Source of the DNA: Eubacterium sp.
GTDB taxonomy: Bacteria > Bacillota_A > Clostridia > Lachnospirales > Lachnospiraceae
Reading direction: 5' to 3'
Length of the DNA stretch: 18,035 nt
Assembly (NCBI GenBank): GCA_017475785.1
Contig: JAFVEX010000138.1
Span: 1-18,035, forward strand
In this document: one piece after another, positions 9,501-16,788 of the stretch
Layout: each line of letters opens with the position of its first letter
How positions within the stretch are numbered: the first letter of the stretch is position 1
The notes under the pieces: generated by a model
What the model was told of the DNA's origin: nothing
Seen by the model: only the letters and a program-made list of their open reading frames with translations
Database searches by the model: none
Made by a program: the position numbers and the translations under genes

Positions 9501-10293
9501 GACCGTATTTATCCCGGTATTCCCGGGCAGCAACTGCGAATTCGACAGCGCGAAGGCGTTTGAGCGGGCCGGCGCGAGGGTCGTCACGAAGGTTTTCCGG
9601 AATATTACGGCGGAAGATATTTTTGCTTCGGTTGACCTGTTTACGGAGACCATCGACCAGGCGCAGATCATCATGTTCCCGGGCGGCTTTTCGGCAGGTG
9701 ATGAGCCGGACGGCTCCGCCAAGTTCTTCGCGACGGCGTTCCAGAACGCGAAGATCAAAGAGGCTGTTACCAGAATGCTGCAGGAGCGGGACGGACTCGC
9801 GCTCGGCATCTGCAACGGCTTCCAGGCGCTGATCAAGCTGGGGCTGGTGCCGAACGGAGAAATTACCGGACAGAATCCGGATTCCCCGACGCTGACGTTC
9901 AATACCATCGGCCGCCATATCTCGAAGATGGCCTATACGAAGGTCGTCTCGAACAAATCCCCGTGGCTTGCCGGCGCAAAGACGGGCGGGATCTACGCGG
10001 TTCCGGCTTCGCACGGCGAGGGGCGCTTCGTGGCAAACCGCGAGTGGCTGGAGAAGCTGCAGGCAAACGGACAGATCGCGACCCGGTACTGTGACCTGGA
10101 CGGCAATTTCACGGACGATGAGTACTGGAACATCAACGGCTCGTATTTCAATATTGAAGGCATCACCAGCCCGGACGGGCGCTGCTTCGGCAAGATGTGC
10201 CACGCAGAGCGCCGCGGCGAGGGTGTCGCTGTCAACATCTACGGCGAGCAGGACATGAAGCTGTTTGAGTCGGGCGTCGCGTATTTCGCCTGA
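6529..10293 (+). CDS. purL: Phosphoribosylformylglycinamidine synthase, single-chain with fused glutaminase
   Basis: Fourth step of de novo purine synthesis: FGAR, glutamine and ATP to FGAM. The 1254-residue protein joins the PurS-like N-terminal part, the two-part synthetase and a C-terminal class I glutamine amidotransferase in one chain (large PurL). Visible motifs: the SDHCRHTTF block (about 224-232), the FKNETHNHPTEIEPFGGAAT block with GGAIRD near 324-349, and GAGGVSVAIGEL in the middle. The glutaminase begins near residue 990 (FIPVFPGSNCEFD) and has nucleophile C1095 in LGICNGFQ and the HxE pair H1162/E1164 in ASHGEG. The ATG has AGGAGG at 6518-6523. It stands alone, with no other pur gene beside it in the window. 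A long open frame on the opposite strand is a codon-bias shadow. Confidence 0.96.
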   Translation: MGNVRRVYVEKKPDFAVAANSLLHEVRDYLGFQDVTGVRILIRYDVENISDEVYERACRVVFAEPPVDVLYEETFPAAEDETVFSVEYLPGQFDQRADSAVQCIQFLKGSEQPVIRTATTYVLKGQISGEQLDAVKKLCINPVDSREIGLEKPETLIMEFPEPDDIQVFEGFQVMEPAALEELYSSLNLAMTLKDFQFIQKYFRDEEHRDPTVTEIRVLDTYWSDHCRHTTFLTELTDITFGDGDFKAPIVASFDRYVSDREVLYKGRDDKFLCLMDLAILAAKKLKAEGKLTDQEETDEINACSIVVPVDVDGEYEEWLINFKNETHNHPTEIEPFGGAATCLGGAIRDPLSGRTYVYQAMRVTGAADPTKPVGETMPGKLPQKNLTRDAAKGYSSYGNQIGLATGYVKEIYHPNYVAKRMEIGAVMGAAPRRAVIRETSDPGDIIILLGGRTGRDGIGGATGSSKKHTASSIETCGAEVQKGNAPTERKLQRMFRREEVSALIKKCNDFGAGGVSVAIGELADGLQIDLDQVPKKYAGLDGTELAISESQERMAVVIAPENVDQFMAYAAEENLEAYRVAVVTEEPRLVLNWRGKTIVSLSRAFMNTNGAHQETAVHVEIPNQEGNPLVRSGDIADVKAAWLAQLADLNGCSQKGLVEMFDSSIGAASTLMPYGGKYQMTETQAMVAKVPVANGETTTVTMMSYGFDPYLSSWSPYHGAVYAVTESLAKIVAAGGDFRKVHFTFQEYFRRMSEDPARWSQPFAALLGAYEAQVRYGLASIGGKDSMSGSFDEIDVPPTLVSFAVDVAHVKDVVTPELKQPGSRLVWIRLPQDDQYLPDYEAAMDLYDRVHADMQAGRIISAYALNRFGLAQAVSKMAFGNHLGVRIEHNVDPRDLFSPGFGDLVCEVPDGKLGELASTYTVIGEVTDTFAFAYRDIVIDGQEALDAWSAPLSSVFRQVSGAEPNAAEIEDKGLYLAKDVHICSHKIGQPTVFIPVFPGSNCEFDSAKAFERAGARVVTKVFRNITAEDIFASVDLFTETIDQAQIIMFPGGFSAGDEPDGSAKFFATAFQNAKIKEAVTRMLQERDGLALGICNGFQALIKLGLVPNGEITGQNPDSPTLTFNTIGRHISKMAYTKVVSNKSPWLAGAKTGGIYAVPASHGEGRFVANREWLEKLQANGQIATRYCDLDGNFTDDEYWNINGSYFNIEGITSPDGRCFGKMCHAERRGEGVAVNIYGEQDMKLFESGVAYFA

Positions 10294-10328
10294 GGAACAG
10301 CGCAGAAATAAAATAACCTGACCATTTT

Positions 10329-10384
10329 TCTGCCGGGGTTTCCGCGTTTCGGACGAAGGAAGCGTGGATTTACCCCGTGGCAGA
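10329..10384 (+). other. Two-part hairpin in the leader of the CorC-like gene
   Basis: The outer stem TCTGCCGGGGT (10329-10339) pairs with ACCCC-GT-GGCAGA (10372-10384, two bases bulged). An inner stem CCGCGTTTC (10342-10350) pairs with GAAGCGTGG (10359-10367) across all nine positions, counting two G-U pairs, leaving loop GGACGAAG. No U-tract follows on either strand (five Ts precede it on the plus strand), so it is not a standard terminator. It ends 35 bases before the next start codon. It may be a structured leader, an RNA-stability element or a weak stop after purL. I do not recognise a known riboswitch. Confidence 0.55.
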
Positions 10385-10419
10385 ATCATACCGTACTTCT
10401 CACCCTGGAGGATTGAATT

Positions 10420-11748
10420 GTGGAGGAGGTTCCCTGGATTATACCGGTCATACTGCAGATTGTGCTGATCGGGCTGAACGCGCTGTTTGCGTGCGCGGAG
10501 ATCGCAGTGTTGTCTGTCAAGCGGACACGCCTGGAGCAGCTTGTGGAGGAGGGCAGCAAAAATGCCATCCTCCTGAAAAAGCTGACGCAGGTTCCCGCCA
10601 AGTACCTCGCGACCATACAGGTGGCGATTACACTGGCCGGATTCATGGGCAGCGCGTTCGCGGCGGACAGCTTTTCGGAGCGCTTTGTGCGGGCGTTATC
10701 CCGCGCCGGCATTCATATGCACGAATCCGTGGCCATTATCCTGATTACTGTGATACTGGCGTATTTTTCGCTGGTGTTCGGCGAGCTTGTCCCCAAACGG
10801 CTCGCCATGAAAAATCCTGAGAAGATTTCGCTGAAGATGGCGCGGATCCTGACGGCTGTCTCGGTAATTTTCGCGCCGGTTGTCTGGCTCCTGACTGCGT
10901 CGACAAACGGAATTCTGCGTCTGCTCGGCATCGATCCGAACGCAGAGCGCGAGCAGGTGACAGAAGAAGAAATCCGCATGCTCGTCGACGCCGGAAATGA
11001 GGAGGGCACCATCGACGAAGATGAGAAGGAAATGATCCAGAATATCTTTGAATTCGATGACATCACGGTGGATGAGATCTGCACGAGACGGCAGGACGCG
11101 GTGATCCTGTATCAGGAGGACTCCATTGAGGAGTGGGAAGCGGCCATACATGAGAGCAGACATTCCTTCTTTCCGTTCTGCGGCGAGAGCGCGGACGACG
11201 TTCTGGGCGTCCTGGACGCAAAGGATTTCTTCCGGCTGGACAGCAGCAGTAAGGAGGAAATTATCGCGAATGCGGTGCGGCCGGCTTATTTTGTGCCGGG
11301 CACCATCAAGGCGGACGTCTTGTTCGCAAACATGCGGAAGAGCAGCAATTATTTCGCGATTGTTCTCGATGAGTACGGCGGGATGGACGGAATCATAACC
11401 GTGCGGGATCTGATCGAGGAGGTGGTCGGCGATCTGGTCGAGCGCGACGAGGAGATCCGGCCGAAGGAGATCGTGCAGATTTCCGCGCGTACCTGGCGGA
11501 TTCAGGGCAGCGCGCAGCTCGACGACGTCGCGCGGCAGCTGAAGGTGACCCTTCCGCTGGATGATTATGACACGTTCGGCGGATTTATCTTCGGCGAGCT
11601 TGGAGAGATCCCGCAGGACGGCTCGCGGTTTGAGCTGGATACGGACGATCTTCACATCCGCGTCTATGAGGTGCGTGATCACCGCATCGAGGGGACGATC
11701 GTGCGCGTGCTGGAGAAGGAGCAGGAGCAGGAGGACAGCGGCGAGTGA
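10420..11748 (+). CDS. CNNM/CorC-type transporter (hemolysin-family protein)
   Basis: Membrane protein of 442 residues with the standard order of the HlyC/CorC family: an N-terminal CNNM (DUF21) transmembrane domain (about 1-190, including LNALFACAEIAVLSVKR and FGELVPKRLAMKNPE), a pair of CBS domains (about 205-330, including YFAIVLDEYGGMDGIITVRDLIEEVVGDL at their end) and a C-terminal CorC_HlyC domain (about 345-435, LPLDDYDTFGGFIFGELG). Relatives export or balance magnesium, cobalt or sodium; old annotation as hemolysin is usually misleading. Start GTG at 10420 has GGAGG at 10407-10411. A hairpin lies in its leader. The acidic C-terminal tail is unremarkable. The substrate is not deducible here. 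Confidence 0.92.
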   Translation: MEEVPWIIPVILQIVLIGLNALFACAEIAVLSVKRTRLEQLVEEGSKNAILLKKLTQVPAKYLATIQVAITLAGFMGSAFAADSFSERFVRALSRAGIHMHESVAIILITVILAYFSLVFGELVPKRLAMKNPEKISLKMARILTAVSVIFAPVVWLLTASTNGILRLLGIDPNAEREQVTEEEIRMLVDAGNEEGTIDEDEKEMIQNIFEFDDITVDEICTRRQDAVILYQEDSIEEWEAAIHESRHSFFPFCGESADDVLGVLDAKDFFRLDSSSKEEIIANAVRPAYFVPGTIKADVLFANMRKSSNYFAIVLDEYGGMDGIITVRDLIEEVVGDLVERDEEIRPKEIVQISARTWRIQGSAQLDDVARQLKVTLPLDDYDTFGGFIFGELGEIPQDGSRFELDTDDLHIRVYEVRDHRIEGTIVRVLEKEQEQEDSGE

Positions 11749-11762
11749 CGCCGGAAGTTTTC

Positions 11763-11791
11763 TTGCAATTTATTCCCCGTTCGATTATACT
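11763..11791 (+). promoter_or_regulatory. Sigma-A promoter for the SEC-C gene
   Basis: TTGCAA at 11763-11768, a 17-base spacer and TATACT at 11786-11791. Both boxes match 5/6. Transcription would begin near 11798, giving a leader of about 60 bases that ends in AAAGGAAGG ahead of the ATG at 11861. The SEC-C gene is therefore a one-gene unit with its own terminator. Confidence 0.65.
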
Positions 11792-11860
11792 TGGACTTGA
11801 ATCGTGTGAGAACAAACGCGAATCAGTGACATAGAATACTACCAAAGGAAGGATAAGCAA

Positions 11861-12364
11861 ATGGGTCTTTTAGAGGACTGGCGCGCAGTCGCCTACAACC
11901 AGAATGAGGACGCGAATGTACTGCAGAAGTTCTGGGACGATTATTTTTTGATTGAGAAGGGAATTTATGAGCAGCTGCTGGAAAACCCTGACGAGGAGGT
12001 CCGGGGAACCGTGCAGGAGCTTGCGGATAAATATGAGATCGAAGTCATGACTATGACAGGCTTTCTCGATGGCATAAACGAGAGTCTCGTGACCCCCAAT
12101 CCGATTGAGGAAACGCTGGCAGCGGATACAGAGGTCAGTCTTGCGTTTGATAAGGAGCGTCTCTACAAGAACATGGTAGACGCGAAAGCTGACTGGCTCT
12201 ATGGACTCCCGCAGTGGGATGATATCTTTTCTGAGGAAAAGCGAAAGGAACTGTATCTGGAGCAGAAAAAATCAGGCACGATCGTCAAGCCGAAGAAAAT
12301 CGGCAGAAATGATCCTTGTCCGTGCGGCAGCGGGAAAAAGTACAAGCATTGCTGCGGACGCTGA
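11861..12364 (+). CDS. SEC-C zinc-binding motif protein, function unknown
   Basis: Soluble 167-residue protein. Residues 147-167 are a clear SEC-C motif ([19 protein letters not shown]), with zinc ligands C153, C155, C164 and C165; the same motif ends SecA and occurs on stand-alone proteins such as YecA, where it binds zinc and can contact SecB or the ribosome. Residues 1-146 are acidic and mainly helical in character, without signal peptide or membrane segment, and I do not recognise the fold. It has its own promoter and terminator and sits just upstream of clpC, so a link to protein quality control or export is possible but only by position. Confidence 0.85.
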   Translation: MGLLEDWRAVAYNQNEDANVLQKFWDDYFLIEKGIYEQLLENPDEEVRGTVQELADKYEIEVMTMTGFLDGINESLVTPNPIEETLAADTEVSLAFDKERLYKNMVDAKADWLYGLPQWDDIFSEEKRKELYLEQKKSGTIVKPKKIGRNDPCPCGSGKKYKHCCGR

Positions 12365-12377
12365 CTGAGACGAAAGA

Positions 12378-12421
12378 GGGAGGTTCATGATCCGCTCACG
12401 CAGGATGTGTACCTCCTTTTT
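12378..12421 (+). terminator. Rho-independent terminator after the SEC-C gene
   Basis: GGAGGT (12379-12384) pairs with ACCTCC (12411-12416), with a further imperfect inner stem, and TTTTT follows at 12417-12421. It starts about 15 bases after the stop codon and separates this gene from clpC. Confidence 0.75.
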
Positions 12422-12464
12422 CAGATCTGGCAGGATATCAAAAGATTCTATGGCATTCTCTGTC

Positions 12465-12476
12465 AGATAATTATCT
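12465..12476. promoter_or_regulatory. Perfect 12-bp palindrome upstream of clpC, possible operator
   Basis: AGATAATTATCT is its own reverse complement and lies 27 bases before the clpC start. It contains GATAAT, a possible -10 box, but no good -35 is seen at the right distance. No CtsR-type heptad repeat (GGTCAAA pairs) was found. Operator function is a guess from position and symmetry. Confidence 0.3.
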
Positions 12477-12503
12477 CAGCAGCACAGAAGGAGTATACAG
12501 AAA

Positions 12504-14942
12504 ATGAGTGAACAATATACTGCGCAGGCAGCCACAGCGCTCCAGTACGCAAAGGAACTCGCGCACACCTGGAATCACGGATACATTGGCACGGAGCATA
12601 TTCTCGCAGGCCTGATCCGGGAGGGAAAGGGCACGGCCGCGATGGTGCTGTCGGAGGCCGGCGTGCAGTTTGATAAGCTTACAGAGCTGATCGACGTGCT
12701 GATTGCCCCGGATCATCAGACAGACACGCTGATTCATCCGGAGTACACACCGAAGGCGGAGCAGCTGCTCAAAGACGCCGCGCTGGAATCCGCCCGTCTC
12801 CGCAGCAGGAAGACCGGCACGGAGCATCTGCTGCTGGCACTGCTCAAGGAGCCGGAGAGCGTCGCTCTGCGTCTTCTCTTTACACTTGGAATCGACCTGA
12901 GAGAGCTGTTTGTGAATCTGCTGCGCGCGATCGGAAGAAATGATCAGGAAATCCGCGAGGAAGCGGATATGATGGCCAGCACCTCCGGAGAAGCCGGCGG
13001 CACCCCGACGCTCGATCAGTACAGCCGTGATCTCACAGTGATGGCGCGGCAGGGAAAACTGGATCCCGTGATCGGACGTGAGACGGAGATCAGCCGTGTG
13101 ATCCAGATTCTGAGCCGCCGGATGAAGAACAACCCTTGCCTGATCGGCGAGCCGGGCGTTGGAAAAACCGCGATCGTCGAAGGACTGGCGGCACAGATCT
13201 CCGCTGGGGACGTGCCTGTCACAGTCAGGGATAAGCGCGTGGTCGTTCTCGATCTGTCCGGCATGGTGGCCGGCTCGAAATACAGGGGCGAGTTCGAACA
13301 GCGGATCAAGAACGTGATCCAGGAGGTCATGGAGAACAAAAATATCCTTTTGTTTGTGGACGAGATCCACACCATGATCGGAGCCGGCGGCGCAGAGGGG
13401 GCGCTGGACGCGTCAAATATCCTGAAGCCGTCGCTCTCCCGGGGAGAGATTCAGCTGATTGGCGCGACGACCATAGAAGAATACCGCAAATACATTGAGA
13501 AAGATGCCGCGCTGGAGCGGCGGTTTCAGCCTGTGACGGTGGAAGAACCGACGGAAGAACACGCGCGGGAGATTCTGCGGGGGCTGCGTCCGTACTATGA
13601 GGCACATCACGACCTGAAGATCAGCGACGGCGCGCTGGACGCGGCTGTCCGCATGAGCGTCCGGTATCTGAACGACCGGTTCCTGCCAGACAAGGCGATC
13701 GATCTGGTCGATGAGACCTCATCCCGCGTCCGCCTGGAAGGCTTTCACATCACCGGGCGCGCCGCAGAGCAGGAAAAGCAGGAACAGGAACTGATCACAA
13801 AGGAAGAATTCGCGCTTCGCGGCGGAGATATTCCGGCCGCAAAGGAATACCACGCCAGACTGGAGCGGCTCAGGAAAAAGGATCAGCGCAAGAAACAGCG
13901 CAATGCTGGAGAGAAGCAAAAAGAAGTGACAGCGGAGGACATTGCAAGGACAGTGTCCATCTGGACGAAAATCCCGCTGGAAAAGATCGCGGAGAGTGAG
14001 TCCAGAAGGCTGTCGCGTCTGGAAGATATCCTGCACAGGCGTGTTGTCGGGCAGGATGAGGCGGTCAGCGCCGTTGCGAGGGCAGTACGGCGCGGGCGCG
14101 TCGGACTCAAGGATCCGGGACGTCCGGTCGGTTCATTTTTGTTCCTGGGACCGACAGGCGTCGGAAAGACAGAGCTCTCAAAGGCACTGGCCGAGGCGGT
14201 TTTTGGCAGCGAAAACGCGATGATCCGCGTCGATATGTCTGAGTACATGGAAAAACACAGTGTCTCAAAGCTGATCGGCTCTCCGCCCGGATATGTGGGC
14301 TACGATGAAGGCGGCCAGCTTTCAGAAAAAATACGCAGGAATCCCTACAGCGTCGTCCTGTTCGACGAGATCGAAAAGGCGCATCCGGACGTATTTAATA
14401 TCCTGCTGCAGGTGCTGGATGACGGGCATATTACAGATGCCCAGGGACGCCGCGTCAGCTTCAAGGAGACGTGCATCATCATGACATCCAACGCCGGGGC
14501 ATCCAGAATCATCCAGCCGAAGCACCTGGGCTTCGAGAGCGGCGAGGACGAGGCGCGCGACTACCAGCATATGAAGGAACAGGTTCTGGACGAGCTGCAG
14601 CGGATTTTCAAGCCGGAATTTCTGAACCGCATCGACGAGACGATCGTATTCCACGCCCTGACGCGTGATCACATGAATGCCATCGTCAGCATTCTTCTGA
14701 AGGATCTGAACAGACGGTGCAAAGAGCAGATGGGCATTACCCTGCGCCTGACAGAAAAAAGCAGGGAAAAACTGATCCGTGACAGCTATGACAGCAAATA
14801 TGGAGCGCGCCCGCTCAAGCGTGCGATCCAGACGATGATTGAAGATCCGCTGGCGGAAAAAATCTTAAGCGGAGCGCTTCACAGGGATCGGATCATAACA
14901 ATCGGGGTACGGCAAAATCAGTTTACCTGGAACGAAAAATAA
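12504..14942 (+). CDS. clpC: ClpC-type AAA+ unfoldase
   Basis: Hsp100 unfoldase of 812 residues that feeds proteins to the ClpP protease. Order seen: Clp N domain with two repeats (about 1-145), AAA+ domain 1 with Walker A GEPGVGKT (215-222) and Walker B ILLFVDEIH (281-289), a short middle region, then AAA+ domain 2 with Walker A GPTGVGKT (about 549-556) and the C-terminal D2-small domain. An LGF tripeptide near 675-677 sits where the ClpP-docking loop lies in ClpC and ClpA. The middle region (about 430-475, basic and helical) is shorter and less UVR-like than in Bacillus ClpC. ATG has AAGGAG at 12488-12493. It is the first gene of a likely four-gene unit. The usual ctsR-mcsA-mcsB genes are not directly upstream. 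Confidence 0.93.
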   Translation: MSEQYTAQAATALQYAKELAHTWNHGYIGTEHILAGLIREGKGTAAMVLSEAGVQFDKLTELIDVLIAPDHQTDTLIHPEYTPKAEQLLKDAALESARLRSRKTGTEHLLLALLKEPESVALRLLFTLGIDLRELFVNLLRAIGRNDQEIREEADMMASTSGEAGGTPTLDQYSRDLTVMARQGKLDPVIGRETEISRVIQILSRRMKNNPCLIGEPGVGKTAIVEGLAAQISAGDVPVTVRDKRVVVLDLSGMVAGSKYRGEFEQRIKNVIQEVMENKNILLFVDEIHTMIGAGGAEGALDASNILKPSLSRGEIQLIGATTIEEYRKYIEKDAALERRFQPVTVEEPTEEHAREILRGLRPYYEAHHDLKISDGALDAAVRMSVRYLNDRFLPDKAIDLVDETSSRVRLEGFHITGRAAEQEKQEQELITKEEFALRGGDIPAAKEYHARLERLRKKDQRKKQRNAGEKQKEVTAEDIARTVSIWTKIPLEKIAESESRRLSRLEDILHRRVVGQDEAVSAVARAVRRGRVGLKDPGRPVGSFLFLGPTGVGKTELSKALAEAVFGSENAMIRVDMSEYMEKHSVSKLIGSPPGYVGYDEGGQLSEKIRRNPYSVVLFDEIEKAHPDVFNILLQVLDDGHITDAQGRRVSFKETCIIMTSNAGASRIIQPKHLGFESGEDEARDYQHMKEQVLDELQRIFKPEFLNRIDETIVFHALTRDHMNAIVSILLKDLNRRCKEQMGITLRLTEKSREKLIRDSYDSKYGARPLKRAIQTMIEDPLAEKILSGALHRDRIITIGVRQNQFTWNEK

Positions 14943-14964
14943 ACAAAAACAGGAGGAATTTACA

Positions 14965-15387
14965 ATGGCAGTCATTGAGGAACTGATCCGGACAGAGGCA
15001 GACGGAGGCATCAGCTTTGGCAACTACGAGCTGACGCAGAAAACAAAAAAGGCGGATTTCGAGAGCGGCGGCAGCATCTACAAGATCAAGACCTACAACG
15101 AGATCACCCGGCTGGAGCGCAACGAAACGGTTCTTTATGAATCTGTTCCGGGCACCGCGGTCTCCGGCATGCATGTGTCTGAAGATCAGATCTCTTTTAC
15201 AGTAGAGGGAAATAAGGATGTTCAGATCACGCTGGGACTGGGTGAGGAGAAATCCTACGCCGTAAAAATCAACGGCGTCGACGAAGGGGTTATCCGGACA
15301 ACCATGAGCGGAAAGCTGACCATCAGCGTTGACCTTGAGGAGCAGGATCACGCGGTGGTAGAGATTACCGCGGCAGAGGAAGCATAA
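14965..15387 (+). CDS. Uncharacterised 140-residue protein between clpC and radA
   Basis: Soluble 140-residue protein with no signal peptide, membrane segment or cysteine. Composition and alternation (IKTYNEITRLERNETVLYES, then short strands such as ISFTVEG, VQITLGL, YAVKING, KLTISVDLE) suggest an all-beta domain. A similar family in clostridia is sometimes labelled endosialidase in databases; that is recalled, not tested, and no sialidase Asp-box or catalytic motif is visible, so I do not adopt it. AGGAGG at 14951-14956 gives a strong start, 22 bases after clpC. Its TAA abuts the radA ATG with no gap, so translation of the two is probably coupled. Confidence 0.85.
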   Translation: MAVIEELIRTEADGGISFGNYELTQKTKKADFESGGSIYKIKTYNEITRLERNETVLYESVPGTAVSGMHVSEDQISFTVEGNKDVQITLGLGEEKSYAVKINGVDEGVIRTTMSGKLTISVDLEEQDHAVVEITAAEEA

Positions 15388-16770
15388 ATGGCAAAAGGCA
15401 GCAAAAGCATTTTTTTCTGTCAGAACTGCGGCCACGAGTCCGCGAAGTGGATGGGGCAGTGTCCCGCGTGCCACGCGTGGAACAGCTTTGTGGAGGAGGT
15501 TCTGCAGACAAAGCCCGGACAGGGCGCAGCTGCCGGGACAAAGCGCGCGAAGGACGCGCCGAAGCCGAAATCGCTGGATGAGATTTCGCTGGATGAGACA
15601 AACCGGATTCTCACCGGAATCGGGGAACTGGATCGCGTACTGGGAGGCGGCATTGTTGCCGGCTCCCTTACCTTAATCGGCGGGGATCCCGGGATCGGCA
15701 AATCGACCCTCCTGCTGCAGGTCTGCAGGCAGCTCGCGGAGCAGAACCGCCGCGTTCTCTATGTCTCCGGCGAGGAGTCGCTCCGCCAGATCAAGATGCG
15801 GGCAGAGCGGATCGGTTCGTTCCGGGAAGGCCTGCAGCTTCTTTGCGAGACAAGCCTGGATCTGATCGAGCAGGTGATTGAGAAGGAGCGGCCTCAGGCG
15901 GTCGTAATTGACTCCATTCAGACGATGTATAACGAGTCCGTCAGCTCATCTCCAGGCAGTGTGTCACAGGTGCGGGAATCAACTGCTGTACTGCTGCGAA
16001 TCGCAAAGGGCATGCAGATACCGGTTTTTATTGTGGGGCATGTCACAAAAGACGGAAATGTCGCCGGACCGCGTGTGCTGGAGCACATGGTTGATACGGT
16101 TTTGTATTTTGAGGGAGACCGGAACGCGTCCTACAGGATCCTGCGCGCTGTAAAAAACCGGTTTGGATCCACGAACGAAATCGGCGTGTTTGAGATGCGC
16201 GGAGAAGGCCTTGCAGAGGTGGCAAACCCATCGGAATTCATGCTGGAAGGAAGGGCGGTGAATGCGTCCGGTTCGGTGGTGTCCTGTTCAATGGAGGGCA
16301 GCCGCCCGATCATGCTGGAGGTACAGGCGCTGGCCTGCCACAGCAATTTCGGCTTTCCCAGAAGAACCGCGAACGGGACGGATTTTAACCGGGTCAACCT
16401 TCTTGTCGCCGTGCTGGAGCGCCGCGCGCGGGTCAATCTTTCCGCGCAGGATGTCTACGTAAATATTGCCGGCGGCGTCAAAATGACGGAACCTGCTGTG
16501 GATCTGGGAATTCTTCTCGCAATTGTATCAAGCGTGAAGGATCTGCCGCTGGACAGCCAGACAGTCGTGTTTGGGGAGGTGGGTCTCTCCGGTGAAATCC
16601 GGTCGGTCAGCCAGGCGCAGCAGCGCGTCAACGAGGCGGAAAAGCTTGGATTTAAGACGGTAATCCTTCCCGCGGCAAACCTGCGCAATCTCGAGCCTCC
16701 CAGAGGCTCTGAAATCAGGCTGGTCGGCGTTGAGACCGTATCGGGCGCAATCCGCGCGATTCGTCCATAA
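15388..16770 (+). CDS. radA: DNA repair protein RadA (Sms)
   Basis: RecA-like ATPase that promotes branch migration in recombinational repair. The 460-residue protein has the N-terminal four-cysteine zinc finger C11/C14/C25/C28 (CQNCGHESAKWMGQCPAC), Walker A GDPGIGKST (about 99-107), the RadA-specific KNRFG motif at 256-260, and a C-terminal Lon-protease-like domain without protease activity in the family (about 285-460). ATG follows the preceding gene's TAA directly; the purine-rich GCAGAGGAAG before it can serve as ribosome site. The clpC-radA proximity is conserved in Firmicutes, here with one gene between. Confidence 0.96.
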   Translation: MAKGSKSIFFCQNCGHESAKWMGQCPACHAWNSFVEEVLQTKPGQGAAAGTKRAKDAPKPKSLDEISLDETNRILTGIGELDRVLGGGIVAGSLTLIGGDPGIGKSTLLLQVCRQLAEQNRRVLYVSGEESLRQIKMRAERIGSFREGLQLLCETSLDLIEQVIEKERPQAVVIDSIQTMYNESVSSSPGSVSQVRESTAVLLRIAKGMQIPVFIVGHVTKDGNVAGPRVLEHMVDTVLYFEGDRNASYRILRAVKNRFGSTNEIGVFEMRGEGLAEVANPSEFMLEGRAVNASGSVVSCSMEGSRPIMLEVQALACHSNFGFPRRTANGTDFNRVNLLVAVLERRARVNLSAQDVYVNIAGGVKMTEPAVDLGILLAIVSSVKDLPLDSQTVVFGEVGLSGEIRSVSQAQQRVNEAEKLGFKTVILPAANLRNLEPPRGSEIRLVGVETVSGAIRAIRP

Positions 16771-16788
16771 TGAGCAGAGAGGATTCAG

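Noticed and set aside
6403..10389. Open frame of 1328 codons on the minus strand opposite purL
   Set aside because: It is fully antisense to an unmistakable purL, has low-complexity arginine- and leucine-rich sequence typical of a GC-rich codon-bias shadow, and shows no domain or ribosome site.
14965..15387. Endosialidase label for the 140-residue protein
   Set aside because: No Asp-box, catalytic or triple-helix tail-spike chaperone motif is visible and the length is far below that of real endosialidases.
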